Assembly: GCA_963210315.1 (NCBI GenBank)
Contig: OY723274.1
Location: forward strand, 372,001-436,000
Direction of reading: 5' to 3'
Length of the DNA: 64,000 nt
Source of the DNA: Rhynchopus euleeides
Lineage: Eukaryota; Euglenozoa; Diplonemea; Diplonemida; Diplonemidae
The notes under the pieces are model-generated. The model was not told the DNA's origin. It searched no databases and saw only the letters and a program-made list of their open reading frames with translations. Made by a program: the position numbers and the translations under genes. How positions within the stretch are numbered: the first letter of the stretch is position 1; every line of letters begins with the position of its first letter. Shown here piece after piece: positions 1 through 9,512 of the stretch.

Positions 1-556
1 TTGCCCCCCCCCCTCCCTAATTTTCACGAGAAATTTTTCCGGGGCTGGGCACGAGTTCCAGCTGACCTTCGGTACCAAAACCCAAAAAAAAATTGTCGTG
101 GGACCTACCTTGTCATCAGGACACCTTCCACACCCAGCAGGGCACTTTTTTCATCATTTTTTCGACAGATATTGGCCTGAAATGGCCCGCAGGGGCCAAC
201 CCTGGAAGAAGGTGTCTTTTCCTGGGTTTCATCAGTTTTGCCCATCTTCTGCTCATTTTATGGGCCCGAAACCGGTTCCGGTGGGTCCACAGGACTCCTG
301 TGGACCGATTTCTCCTCCTCGGGGTCAAGAATGCATCTCGGAAGGCGAGAAAACTGCAAAAACTCACCTGTTTCACCCCTCCTGCAGCGAAGGCCCCAGT
401 ATTGCAAGTATTAGAACAGGGGGGAGGAAGAAAGGGAAGAAGGACCCACCCCGACCGGATCAGTTCTGTGGGTCCCTGGATAATCCCACAGGCTCCGCAA
501 AGCGTCCTATCACTTCACAGCTACAACCGCTCTGATGAATTTCCTTTTGTTTGTTG

Positions 557-690
557 CGTTGACGCTTCTACACACAAAACCCTGAACTGATCACACCCTG
601 AGCCTGATGAAGGGTGGGGTTAGTGTATAGAGTACATTTGGTTGCAGCTGTGGTGGGGCGCTTTCCGCTCACACGAGTGTGCTTAAAAAC
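557..690. repeat. Dispersed 130-bp repeat, copy 1 (others 7040-7175 and 26046-26175)
   Basis: Shared order in all three copies: GTTGACGCTTC or GTTGACACTTC, then CACAC, a CTGATGAAGGG block, GTGTAGAGCACGTTTGGCAG (diverged in this copy), and a CGAAGGTCGTGTGCGTAA-like end (diverged here). The copies at 7040 and 26046 are nearly identical to each other; this one is older. No open frame is common to the three, so I treat it as a non-coding repeat, probably part of a larger decayed element. Confidence 0.7.
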
Positions 691-738
691 TCCCTTCACC
701 CTCGCTCCATTCGAATTCGCCCTCACCTTCTGCACACA

Positions 739-1089
739 ATGTCCGTTGTGTGGCCCTCCGTCACAAGGCTCAACATCCACCTCGAGGCGCAAGAGCGGGT
801 CTTCTTCGATAACGCTGCACATGAGGCTGTTTTGCATTTCCCCCCCGGTGCTGAGAAGAATACAATGAAACAATCACCAAAAGGGATGTGTAAGCCGGGT
901 CAGCACGGGCGGTTCACCTTCGATGGGATGACGAGTCTCAGGTACCCCGAAGTGCCGGAGTTCTTTGCGTTCAACCGCCAGACAAACACGTGGGCTCTGA
1001 GACAGGGTGTCGTCTGGGAAATGATGATGGTCACTCTCTGGAAATTGGCTGTGCAGCAGGGAGGCAGATTGCCACTGGGAAGCTGCTAG
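739..1089 (+). pseudogene. Fragment of a Helitron-type helicase protein
   Basis: The open frame from the ATG at 739 gives about 116 residues. It reads VTRLNIHLEAQERVFFD, then TSLRYPEVPEFFAFN with NTWALRQ. This resembles the stretch of Helitron replication/helicase proteins before the helicase motifs, where a V-x-RL-x-VHL-x-x-Q-x-VxF segment is followed by an L-T-Y-x-E-F-P-E-x-F-x-W segment and then W-x-x-RQ. Neither the Rep nucleasemotif region nor the helicase P-loop follows: the frame ends soon after the second block. It therefore looks like a captured or decayed fragment, not a working gene. It sits between the inverted arms of the surrounding foldback element. The match is from recalled family patterns, not from an alignment. 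Confidence 0.5.
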
Positions 1090-1545
1090 AGCCGATCCGG
1101 GTCTTTCACCTGTTTTTGGAGTTTTATGCTTGTGACCTGGCCCTGCAGTTCCCCGAGTTCCCTGCAGAAACAGGTGAAAAAGGCAAATTTTGCAGTTTTC
1201 TCGCCTTCCGTGACTACATTCTTGACCCCGAGTAGGAGAAATCGGTCCACAGGAGTCCTGTGGACCCACTGGAATCGGTTTCGGGCCCAGAAAATGAGCA
1301 GAAGATGGTCAAAACTGGTGAAAACCAGGAAAATGCACTGTGTGGCCCTACGGGCCACTTTTGGCCAAAATCTGTCGAAAAATGGTGAAAAACAGGTCCT
1401 ACTGGGTGTGGAAGGTGTCCTGATGGCCAGGTCGTGCCCAGGAGGTGATTTTTTTGGGTTTTGGTACCGAAGGTCAGCTGGAACTCATGCCCAGCCCTGG
1501 AAAAAATCTCGTGAAAATTAGGGGGGGGGGGCAAAAAAAATCCAC

Positions 1546-2389
1546 CCACATGTCGAAAAATCGGTAATTCAGTACCCCGGGGGGGTATGGAATCTGGGAA
1601 CCTCGACCTGGCGACTACGGGGGACTACGCGCGACTACGACACAATGCGATTTTTTGCGAAAAAATCGATTTTTTTCGAAAATCTTACTCTCTTTTCCCC
1701 AGCCGAAAAACCGCGCGTAAATCGCCTAAAAGTGACTAAGAATGACTAAATTTCCATACCCCCGGTTGGCAGTTATACAACTGTGGCGCGTTGCTTATCT
1801 CAGCGGTTCTGCTCGGAGCGGGTGGGTGCGGGACACAAGATGCAGACGGGACCGGAAGGCCCTCCTCCATACAAGGCTCCTTCACCACCTGCCACCTGCA
1901 GCTGAGTGAAGCTGCTCTGTGCGTGACGATTCATTCATGGTGGAACGCCATATGGGCCCAAATCCTGCAGTAAACCGCTACTCTGCAGGGTTGCGTTGCG
2001 TCGAAATGTTGCGACGTCTGCCAGACCCAGCTGCCCGCGGTTTGGTGCGCTCGAGCTTACATTTTGCTTAGTTGCGGATTGGCTGTGGCTGGTCAGGAGG
2101 AAGTGGCGGGACATAAGAGGGCGTCATGCCCAAGTACAATACAAACCCCACCAGAAAACAAGCCAACTTGGGCGAGGCTGGGTGAGCGTGAGCGAGCGTG
2201 CGAGGGTGGTGCGACTGCTGGGCGACGCCAAAAAAGCGGCCTGCTGTAGATCAGTAAAATGTACATTTAGGGTCATCGGAATCCCGCTTTTGAGCCACAC
2301 GGAACCCACACGAAACTCGGTTCTCGATCACCCCAGGAAGTGTAACCGGACACACACACGAATGTCGGGAAAACACACCCAGCCCAATG
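1546..2389. other. Gene-free spacer downstream of cyclase gene 1
   Basis: Mixed-composition sequence between the foldback element and the stop codon of the first cyclase gene, which is read leftward. It would include that gene's 3' untranslated region and terminator. I see no convincing coding frame, RNA gene or repeat shared with other parts of the window. Confidence 0.5.
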
Positions 2390-4615
2390 TCACAGGTAGG
2401 ATATCTCTGTGGTACTCGGGGCGCTTGAACATGACCCGCATCTGGCGATGAAGTCGGTAGCATCGCCAGACAGGTCACCCCTGAAGCTGTTGTGTCTCGG
2501 CGTGTGCGTGGCATTCAGTAGACGCACGCTGTCGTCCAGATCGTAGACAACGCCGCCAGGGCCGTCGTGTTGTGGCACACGTGCTGTGGTGGCACGCAGC
2601 ATCTCGCGCACAGCACCCGGTGGTGCCTTCGCCGTGTACAGGCACCGCACGTGCATCGACAGCGCCACATGCCGCAACGCAAGGCTCGCCTCCACAGCAC
2701 CGCCTGACGCAGTCACGAAGCGCTGCCGCACCGTCCCCACGTCACCGTGCTCGACAGTCCCGCTCGCGATGCCAAGCGTCGCCACTGCCTGCCCTTCACC
2801 GTGCTGCAGCACACGCCGTGCAAACCGCAGTGCGCTCTCTGCGTGTGCCGGCACCGTCTTCCCGAAGTTCCACCCGATGAAAAAGTTGTTCCCCACAACA
2901 GACAGCAGCACGCCGTCGCTCTGTTCCAGCAGTGGCGCTATACCGGAAAGCACGTTATCGACCTCGCCCAGAGACAGGCTGCTGAGTGTGGTTGCGGCGA
3001 CTGTTGCATCATGTCGTGAGGTGTTCCGCATCATCACCACATCATCGCTTCTCTGTGACGCAGTAAAAGACCCTCGTTGGGACAACCGTGAAAGGCACAG
3101 TGCAGGTGCGTGCAGAGGACGGCCCTCACGGCCCTGCAGGGAGGCAGGCCACACGCTGCACACAGGCACAGGCTCGCTCACACCCTTCAGGTGGGTGGGC
3201 ACCGCCTTGCCTGCATACGCACCGACACACCCGGACACGCCACGCACAGTCGCCCACAGCTCCGCAGGCACCGCAACTGCACCAGGCACACACGCAGCCT
3301 CGAGACGTGAAGCCACGTTCACCGTGTGTCCGAAGTAGTCCACACGCCCGGTCAGCGTGTTCGTCTCCAGCGTCACAGCACCCTCGTTCACACCGACACG
3401 CACCGTCAGCCCGCCCCACAGCTCTGTCGGGTTGCAGATCCCGACCTCCAGCAGCGCAGCAGGCCACTCCGCCGCAAGCAGGTCCTCCTGCACCTCAAGC
3501 CCGAAGCACACACCCGCATGTGCATTCTCGAACGCAACCATGAAGGCGTCCCCGATTGTCTTCACCTCGTACCCGCCCCACGCAGACAGCGCGCACCGCA
3601 TCACCGCGTTGTGAACCACCAGCGCCTTCTTCATCGCCTCGGGTGCCGCCTCCCAGATCGATGTGGACGCACGGATGTCGGTGAACACGATTGCCGCATG
3701 CTCGCTCTTCGCACCAGGTGCGGCCCCAGGTGGCACACAGGGCTGCCCAGCACCGTCAGGCGTGTGCTGCTGCTCCTCCAGCAGCACGGCAGGGAGGTAC
3801 GGCCGGTACGCACGCAGGTTCTGCTCCAGCCTGCGAAGTGCCTCGTGCATCGCAGCAGGCAGCCGTCCCTCCGCCTCCGCCTCCTGCAGCATCTCCGCCA
3901 CGGTGTCGACGTCGTAGCCCGCCAGAAGCTGTGCAATCGCCTCCACAGTCTCGATGGTACGTCCCATCGACGCCTTCTCCTTCTCGGCCGACACTGCGAA
4001 CCCGCGTGTGGCGGCGAAGTCTATCAGCAACACACAAAGCGATGTATACACCTCAGACAGACCCGTCGCTGCACTGACCGGACACGGTGGGTCTGTGCAC
4101 TCGACGGACTTTCGAATTATATCCCACCTGGCAGACTCAGGTGCTGAACCAGGCAGGTCAAACAGCCCGAAGCGCAGGACGGTTTCCGCCCCACTGATGA
4201 CGACCCACAGTGCCGCAAGTGATGTCAGTCCTGTGGCGAAGCGACTGCCGAGACCAACAGCCAGCGACAAGTCTGCGATCAGCACAAAGAGTGGCCAGGC
4301 GGGTTGTCTACCGCTACCGCGGAATGTCGTGTCCGCCATAATGATGACGAGTCCGAGACCAACCATGTACGCACGCATGATTTTGTGTGTCAGGTGCACG
4401 CCGCACGCACACAGGGTGGCTATCACGAACTGGCACACGAGGTTCAAGATACAATACACAAGGCTCAGCGGCCAGTGTGGTACCACAAATATCATCACAG
4501 CCTGCAGCAAAACGAGTATCGAGCTCATGAGGAAAAGCAGGCGCCTGTCGCTGCGTGCCTTGCCCTGCAGCCTCCCGTCCATCGAGATGACGCGTTCATA
4601 CCAACCCATCCCCAT
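2390..4615 (-). CDS. Membrane-bound class III adenylyl cyclase with a second, degenerate cyclase domain
   Basis: An uninterrupted 741-codon frame. Residues about 25-205 hold roughly five to six hydrophobic segments, followed by a charged helical linker (about 205-275) ending in AYRPYLP. The first cyclase domain (about 305-490) has every residue expected for ATP cyclisation: metal-binding D313 (VFTDIRAST) and D356 (KTIGDAF), adenine-recognising K352 and D426 (RVDYFG), and transition-state N433 and R437 (TVNVASR). By class III rules this points to cAMP rather than cGMP synthesis. A second domain (about 540-690) has the fold's hydrophobic rhythm, but GNNFF stands where GD is expected, so it is probably a non-catalytic partner. 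The start is the first ATG; the 24 bp before it are identical to those before the paralogue at 12892, which supports it. Likely location is the plasma or an internal membrane. Substrate and topology are inferred. Confidence 0.85.
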   Translation of the reverse strand: MGMGWYERVISMDGRLQGKARSDRRLLFLMSSILVLLQAVMIFVVPHWPLSLVYCILNLVCQFVIATLCACGVHLTHKIMRAYMVGLGLVIIMADTTFRGSGRQPAWPLFVLIADLSLAVGLGSRFATGLTSLAALWVVISGAETVLRFGLFDLPGSAPESARWDIIRKSVECTDPPCPVSAATGLSEVYTSLCVLLIDFAATRGFAVSAEKEKASMGRTIETVEAIAQLLAGYDVDTVAEMLQEAEAEGRLPAAMHEALRRLEQNLRAYRPYLPAVLLEEQQHTPDGAGQPCVPPGAAPGAKSEHAAIVFTDIRASTSIWEAAPEAMKKALVVHNAVMRCALSAWGGYEVKTIGDAFMVAFENAHAGVCFGLEVQEDLLAAEWPAALLEVGICNPTELWGGLTVRVGVNEGAVTLETNTLTGRVDYFGHTVNVASRLEAACVPGAVAVPAELWATVRGVSGCVGAYAGKAVPTHLKGVSEPVPVCSVWPASLQGREGRPLHAPALCLSRLSQRGSFTASQRSDDVVMMRNTSRHDATVAATTLSSLSLGEVDNVLSGIAPLLEQSDGVLLSVVGNNFFIGWNFGKTVPAHAESALRFARRVLQHGEGQAVATLGIASGTVEHGDVGTVRQRFVTASGGAVEASLALRHVALSMHVRCLYTAKAPPGAVREMLRATTARVPQHDGPGGVVYDLDDSVRLLNATHTPRHNSFRGDLSGDATDFIARCGSCSSAPSTTEISYL

Positions 4616-5290
4616 TGTACGCCAGTGTCACACCTGCTGACCTGGGGTGGCTGAACCTCCCTGGACGTGTCTCTTGAAACACCTGCTGGAGGCACTGCAA
4701 CACTTGAAGCATCCAGGGGTGGGAGGGGCGGAGGGAGGGTGGCTGCAGCGGCCCTCTGGGCAACCTATTGATTTGCTGTGATTCTCACGTCGGACGGTGA
4801 TACTTGCTCCGATCTACCGGCAACGGTAGGTAAATATTTTGGAAGGTATTTTTTTCCTCCCAACAAGGTACTTCAGGGCATAAGATAGCTTTTCTGACCG
4901 GGGCCCAATAGGTGGGGGTTAGGTGGGGGAAGCGCGCGCGCGGCTTCGCCGCGCGCCTCGTGCACTGACTCGTCAGTTTGCACCCCGGTCGTTTCACTGA
5001 TGGTGTCGACCGTCTCCAGCTCCTCACTGCATTCATGCACTCCTGCAACTCGTTGAATGAGCTGTACTTGAGAGTGCGCGGCTTACTGAGGAAACGTGCC
5101 ACGTACTGCCCCATGGCTGCCTGTGTGATACCCCCTCAGCGTCGATCAGAAGGAGGCTCTCCATCGTCAGGTCGAGGAGGGAGCCTCTGAGACATGGTTT
5201 CACCCATTTCATCAAACTGAACACCCTCTCGACCCCAGCAGTTGAGAGGGGCAGAGAGAGAGCTATCTCGCAAGGACTTGGTTACTAGAC
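4616..5290. other. Spacer upstream of cyclase gene 1, with GC hairpin
   Basis: This should contain the promoter of the leftward cyclase gene. No TATA-like box is obvious. A GC-rich hairpin with a TTC loop (GCGCGCGCGGC / GCCGCGCGC) lies at 4931-4952. Similar hairpins occur at about 7560-7580 and 28114-28134. Nothing else in this stretch could be identified. Confidence 0.4.
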
Positions 5291-5625
5291 GGGCACACGC
5301 TACATGGGGGTCTGGGGGGCGGAGCCCCCCAGCCGCCGGAGGCCACGGTAGTGAACATCTGTTCGTTGTGGGCGTAGATTCTGTGTGAGTTGGCGCGTCC
5401 TCCTGAGGCCTGAGGCTACTGGAGCGGTTGGATTCCCTGACCTGCTGGGTATCGAAGGATCCAGGGGGGTCTGGGGGGCGGAGCCCCCCAGCCGCCGGAG
5501 GCCACGGTAGTGAGCATCTGTTCCTGTAAAACCATGCTCTCTTGGACGTCGACCGTCGAACCCGTGTAACCGGGTTGACGCTCTTCTATGGGGGGTGGAA
5601 ACCCAAACCACCCCCACCAGCAATC
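5290..5625 (+). repeat. Composite GC-hairpin repeat, dimer (hairpins at 5306 and 5464)
   Basis: Two copies of a unit with a perfect stem GGGGGGCGGAGCCCCCC followed by AGCCGCCGGAGGCCACGG and TAGTGAACATCTGTTC. They are 158 bp apart and separated by a spacer containing GTGTGAGTTGG and GAGGCTACTGGAG. The second hairpin is followed by GTCGACCGTCGAAC and a TATGGGGGGTGGAAACCC block. The same order is found at 7790-8320, 46995-47345 and, in reverse, 37720-38035. Confidence 0.85.
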
Positions 5626-7039
5626 ATGGGCGATCGGTTTTTTTTTTTTAGTGAGGGCGGCTACAGGCACGTAGCTTGAAATTGGATTCTCAGATTTTTG
5701 CTGGTTCTGCTGGTCTGGGGTATTTTCCGGCGCTTCCCCCAAAATCCCGTCCTGACCAACACCGGGTTCTCCGGGGCGCGTCCGGAGGCAGGAGTAGACA
5801 GCGCCACCGTGGGTCTTCGCTACGGTGCCGAAACGATGTGTTGGTGCATTTCCTATGTGTATGCATCGGGAGAAATCGCCGAACTTTGACGAAAACTTGC
5901 CTAGCGAAGAACCCCACAGTCGCATATTGACAAGCACAGGCCACAGGGGGGTCTGGGGGGCGGAGCCCCCCAGCCGCCGGAGGCCACGGTAGTGAACATC
6001 TGTTCCTTCCGGGCTGAACACGGTGTGGATCTCTCCGACATCAGGTCGGAACCCAGTCCTGCGCGGGAAGCAGTCATCGGGAGCCGAAATCCTCGTGGTT
6101 CGGGCCTGCTGCAGGGTACATCTTCGGCCTGGTGTGAGGGAAAACCCCCCCACCAAAAAAAATTCTGGGGTTTCCCGGATTTATACTTTTTTTTTTCCCC
6201 CCAGACCCAGGGCATTTTATAGGGGCGAAATCTACGCTCATTTGGGCTTAAATGTGAGGCGTTCCCCGATTTTTTGACGGACCCCCCGGCAAGCGAGTCT
6301 TGTACTGAATGGGTCACCTCCCGGTTCCTCTCTCAGGGATCCGTGCTCGGGTCCAGCCTCGGGTGCCGGAGGTTAGTCCAAAAAATGAATTTCGGGACCG
6401 ATCGGACGCGCAAGGACTTGTATGCATACAGGCACAAGCCACGGGGGGTCTGGGGGGCGGAGCCCCCCAGCCGCCGGAGGCCACGGTAGTGAACGTCCGT
6501 CCCTTCGCGGCCTGCGTTTTCTCGGGGTTTGACAAAGAAACTGGACAGAAAAACGGTCGGGTAAGTTGCTCGCAGTCTGTGGGCATGAGTCCACTCTCAT
6601 CTGCGAGGCTGCCCAGCCGCCACCAGTTTTCCACCCCCCGGATTTTTCCCGGAAATCTTTTTTTTTTCCCTTAAATGTGAGGGATCGCCTCAGTTTAGAC
6701 CCCCTATAATATGCTCTGCCCAGACCAGCAACATAGGCAACTGCTGGTCTCGAGACCAGCTGGACCCCCCAAGCTACATGCCTGGGCGGCTACCCCCACC
6801 TAATCCGCCGCTCAGCCCGCCAACTGGGGCTAGCCCCCCTAGCCCCACCGCTATCTTTTCCCCTGAGGTACTTGTCAGGCGGAAATGCAGCGATAGGGGA
6901 AGTGCTAGGTGCTTGCCGTCACACACAGTCTTATGCGCCTGCCAATCACACACCACACTTCCGCAGGCAAAATTTTCTGTGTGTGTCGTGCAATCAACAA
7001 AAGTGTCACTTCAACTCTGACGCTCTTTCTCTACTGTAT
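5626..7039. repeat. Repeat-rich spacer with two further GC hairpin repeats (5944-6005, 6440-6500)
   Basis: Two single copies of the GC hairpin family lie here in the plus orientation. Between them are A- and T-runs and paired blocks (for example GGGTTTCCCGGATTT and CCCGGATTTTTCCCGG) that look like parts of decayed elements. Reading frames in this stretch run through the hairpins and are artefacts of them. A 40-bp block at 7004-7045 is also present at about 31569-31612 upstream of the SARAF gene. Confidence 0.55.
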
Positions 7040-7175
7040 GATACTTCGTTTGATGCGTTGACGCTTCCACACACACTTACAAACCCACTTGCCTGATGAA
7101 GGGGGTGGTGTGTAGAGCACGTTTGGCAGAGCTGAATGACACTTCCCCGCGAAGGTCGTGTGCGTAAAAAAACTT
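7040..7175. repeat. Dispersed 130-bp repeat, copy 2
   Basis: Nearly identical to 26046-26175, including CTTGCCTGATGAAGGGGG, GTGTAGAGCACGTTTGGCAG and GAAGGTCGTGTGCGTAA. Related to the older copy at 557-690. Confidence 0.8.
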
Positions 7176-7179
7176 TACC

Positions 7180-7456
7180 GGTAAACTCCAGTGCGACAAG
7201 AGGGGCTGGCACACGAACTGCATCGCACACAGCGAGGCTGTGGATGAGGACGAGCGACGTGACCCGGACTTCCCCCTGCGGGGCAGTCCGGGCCACGTGC
7301 GGGTATCCGAAGCCCCCAGGCTCTCTCCCTGGCCTCCACACGTGCCTCACATCCTGGTGGTCCGCCAACGGACACCTGGAAAAATCGAGAAAAAATGCCC
7401 TCCAACCAAACTACTAGACCGGGGTGTGTAAGTCCCTTCGGGAAAATTGGCCGCCG
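7180..7456. repeat. 275-bp dispersed repeat, copy 1 (copy 2 at 61365-61641)
   Basis: Almost the same sequence occurs at 61365-61641, running from CCAGTGCGACAAGAGGGGC through GGGCCACGTGCGGGTATCC and CATCCTGGTGGTCCGCC to TTGGCCGCCGAGG. At 61.6 kb it is inside a TA-bounded inverted-terminal element ending in GGGGACTTAAACACGGGG. Here the matching end (8327-8363) is about 0.9 kb away, so this copy is probably the same element interrupted by later insertions, including the hairpin repeat at 7790-8320. Confidence 0.85.
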
Positions 7457-7789
7457 AGGCAGGCCTGTCGCTAACTTTTCGATTTTGGAGATTTGGTGGG
7501 TTGACGCTCCTGTTTTGGGGGGGGATCAGGGGGGAAAACACTAGGGGTCAATTTTTCTCGCGCGCGCTTCGCGCGCGCTCGTGTTGTTGCCAATTTTTCC
7601 CATCGGTGGACCACTAGGTGGGCACGGTGTGAGGCGCTGGGTTCCTTCCGTGGTTCCTCTCCCGCTCGCGCCGTCGGGTGCCGGAGGAAACCAAAAAATG
7701 GCTTTCGGGACCATGATTTCGACGCTGCCCCCTGATATGTCACGGCCGTCAAAGCGCAAGGACTTGGTTACTAGACGGGCACGCGAGAT

Positions 7790-8320
7790 GGGGGGTCTGG
7801 GGGGCAGGGCCCCCCAGCCGCCGGAGGCCACGGTAGTGAGCATCTGTTCATTGTGGGCGTACAGATTCTGTGTGAGTTGGCTGCGTCCTCCTGAGGCTAC
7901 TGGAGTGGGTGGATTCCCTGACCCGGTGGGAATCGAATGACTTGAGTACGAGACATACGCCACAGGGGGGTCTGGGGGGCGGAGCCCCCCAGCCGCCGGA
8001 GGCCACGGTAGTGAGCATCTGTTCCTGCAAAACCATACTCTCTTCGACGTCGACCCAGTGAAAGTGGGTTGACGCTTGGTCGACGCTTGGTGAGCGTCGA
8101 CCCAGTGTAACCGGGCCAACGCTAGGTTAGCGTCGACCCAGTGTAATAAATGGGTTGACGCTTGGTCCAGGCTTGAATGGCAACCCAGTTCCACTAGGTC
8201 GACGCTGCAAGCCTCGACCAAGCGTCAACCCAGTCCACTGGGTCGACGCTGGGTCGACGCTTTTTTATGGGGGGGGAAACCCAAAATCACTGGGTCGACG
8301 GTCGACGCTTAGCGACATGC
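7790..8320 (+). repeat. Composite GC-hairpin repeat with GTCGACGC-type self-complementary array
   Basis: Hairpins begin at 7792 and 7965 (173 bp apart). They are followed at 8045-8300 by an array of self-complementary pieces such as AGCGTCGACC and GGTCGACGCT in both orientations, with CCCAGT between them. The hairpin-spacer-hairpin part matches 5290-5625. Confidence 0.8.
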
Positions 8321-8326
8321 CTGCCG

Positions 8327-8363
8327 CCGAGGGGACTTAAACACGGGGGGGGGGGGGGGGGTA
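8327..8363. mobile_element. Right end of an F-type element (GGGGACTTAAACACG + G-run + TA)
   Basis: The end GGGGACTTAAACACG followed by a long G-run and TA is the same as the right end of the complete element at 60791-61690. Its TA (8362-8363) is also the left TA of the next element, 8362-9512. Confidence 0.6.
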
Positions 8364-9512
8364 GGGGGGGTCAAATGCCACCCTTTTACGTGGACAAACA
8401 CGATTTTCAAAAAACCGGCGCAGAGGCCCCAAAGCCCCCGTAAACCCTCCAAACCCCCCCAGATCGGTCCGGAAACCCATCGAACCCCACTTTTCCACCA
8501 TTCCGGGCACCTCAGGTGCCCGAATTGGGGTACCTAAATTTTGTGCCACCGTTTGGTACCGTACAGTGCCACTGTGTGGGAGGTTGGAAAAGAAAATGCC
8601 CCAACACACCACATCTGAGGGTTGCAATGCATGTTGCTTGCCAACCACGTCATCCGGTGGGTGTCAGGCGCTATGTAGGTGGCATTAGCCAGGTCTTCGA
8701 TGAGTTCTGGCTTGTATATGTACCTCCCTGCCACCATGCACCGGGAGGCTGCCTGTAGGTACGGAACAAGTCCAGATGGTCGTGTGATTCCTGTGCAGCA
8801 GTGCTCCACAACCAGGATGTGTTGACAACGACTGTTGCAACACGAGCTGTACATTCCGGGAACACACGAAGTGCGCTGTCGTGGTACCCATTGTGCCAGA
8901 ATTGGTAGTTGCTGCGGTCTACTTTGCCTGGCCCAAGAGCACTGGTACTGAACGGTGCAATATGCGTGGCGAGGTGAATGCAACGGAAGGGCGCAAAGTC
9001 AATACAGCTCTCGGATGGCGGGTGGTGGTGCCACTAGTGTGTGACGTTCACTCGAGGATACAACGCATCACAATGAATCAGCAACCGTGGACCGAGTACA
9101 ATACGCTCTCTGTGGCTGGTGTGGGGGACAAAGGCAGTGCCTGTGCCGCAGGCAGGGAGGTACATATACAAGCCAGAACACATCGAAGACCTGGCTCATG
9201 CCACCTACATAGCGCCTGACACCCACCGGATGACGTGGTTGGCAAGCAACATGCATTGCAACCCTCAGATGTGGTGTGTTGGGGCATTTTCTTTTCCAAC
9301 CTCCCACACAGTGGCACTGTCCGGTACCAAACGATGGCACAAAATTTAGGTACCCCAATTCGGGCACCTGAGGTGCCCGGAATGGTGGAAAAGTGGGGTT
9401 CGATGGGTTTCCGGACCGATCTGGGGGGGTTTGGAGGGTTTACGGGGGCTTTGGGGCCTCTGCGCCGGTTTTTTGAAAAATCGTGTTTGTCACCCCCATT
9501 TGACCCCCCCTA
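8362..9512. mobile_element. TA-bounded inverted-repeat element A (1,151 bp, arms about 350 bp)
   Basis: Starts TAGGGGGGGTCAAATG and ends with the reverse complement CATTTGACCCCCCCTA. The arms, about 350 bp each, are nearly perfect inverted copies. A second copy of exactly the same length, 1,151 bp, lies at 22711-23861 with its central part in the opposite orientation. The TA at both ends would fit a TA target duplication, the hallmark of the Tc1/mariner (IS630) group, but no transposase is visible. Confidence 0.9.
8788..9219 (+). CDS. Open frame in the centre of element A, cysteine-rich start, function unknown
   Basis: A frame that stays open in both copies of the element (here and, in reverse, 23456 to 23025). 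It begins after an in-frame TGA and has no early ATG: the first is at 8962 here and at the codon for MKCAVVV in the other copy. It reads a cysteine-rich start (GCVDNDCCNTSCTFREHTKC) and then a hydrophobic, protein-like stretch (VVVPIVPELVVAAVYFAWP). The CC-x-x-x-C-TF pattern recalls disintegrin or EGF-like modules, but that is a weak resemblance. The copies differ by amino acid changes (ATEG/TTEA, HTKC/HMKC) without frame damage. It may be a captured exon of a host extracellular protein or part of the element's own gene. Its last part runs into the inverted arm. Confidence 0.3.
   Translation, partial: FLCSSAPQPGCVDNDCCNTSCTFREHTKCAVVVPIVPELVVAAVYFAWPKSTGTERCNMRGEVNATEGRKVNTALGWRVVVPLVCDVHSRIQRITMNQQPWTEYNTLSVAGVGDKGSACAAGREVHIQARTHRRPGSCHLHSA

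Larger units (their letters stand above)
1..1545. mobile_element. Large foldback element with about 0.38-kb inverted terminal repeats, left edge cut by window
   Basis: Bases about 8-392 read as the reverse complement of about 1160-1535 with scattered mismatches. Both arms carry the self-complementary block GGTCCACAGGAGTCCTGTGG (near 285-306 and 1246-1268), the same GGTACCGAAGGTCAGCTGGA block, and end in TAATTTTCACGAG next to a C-run (left) or its complement next to a G-run (right). About 750 bp lie between the arms and include a Helitron-helicase-like reading frame and a dispersed 130-bp repeat. The left tip reaches the window start, so the outer boundary and any target duplication cannot be judged. 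No transposase for the foldback itself is visible. It could be a non-autonomous foldback transposon that took up part of another element. Confidence 0.75.

Noticed and set aside
5300..8036. Apparent conserved peptide GGWGAPPPRPP in many frames
   Set aside because: It is the translation of the GC hairpin repeat, found in any frame and orientation where the repeat lies.
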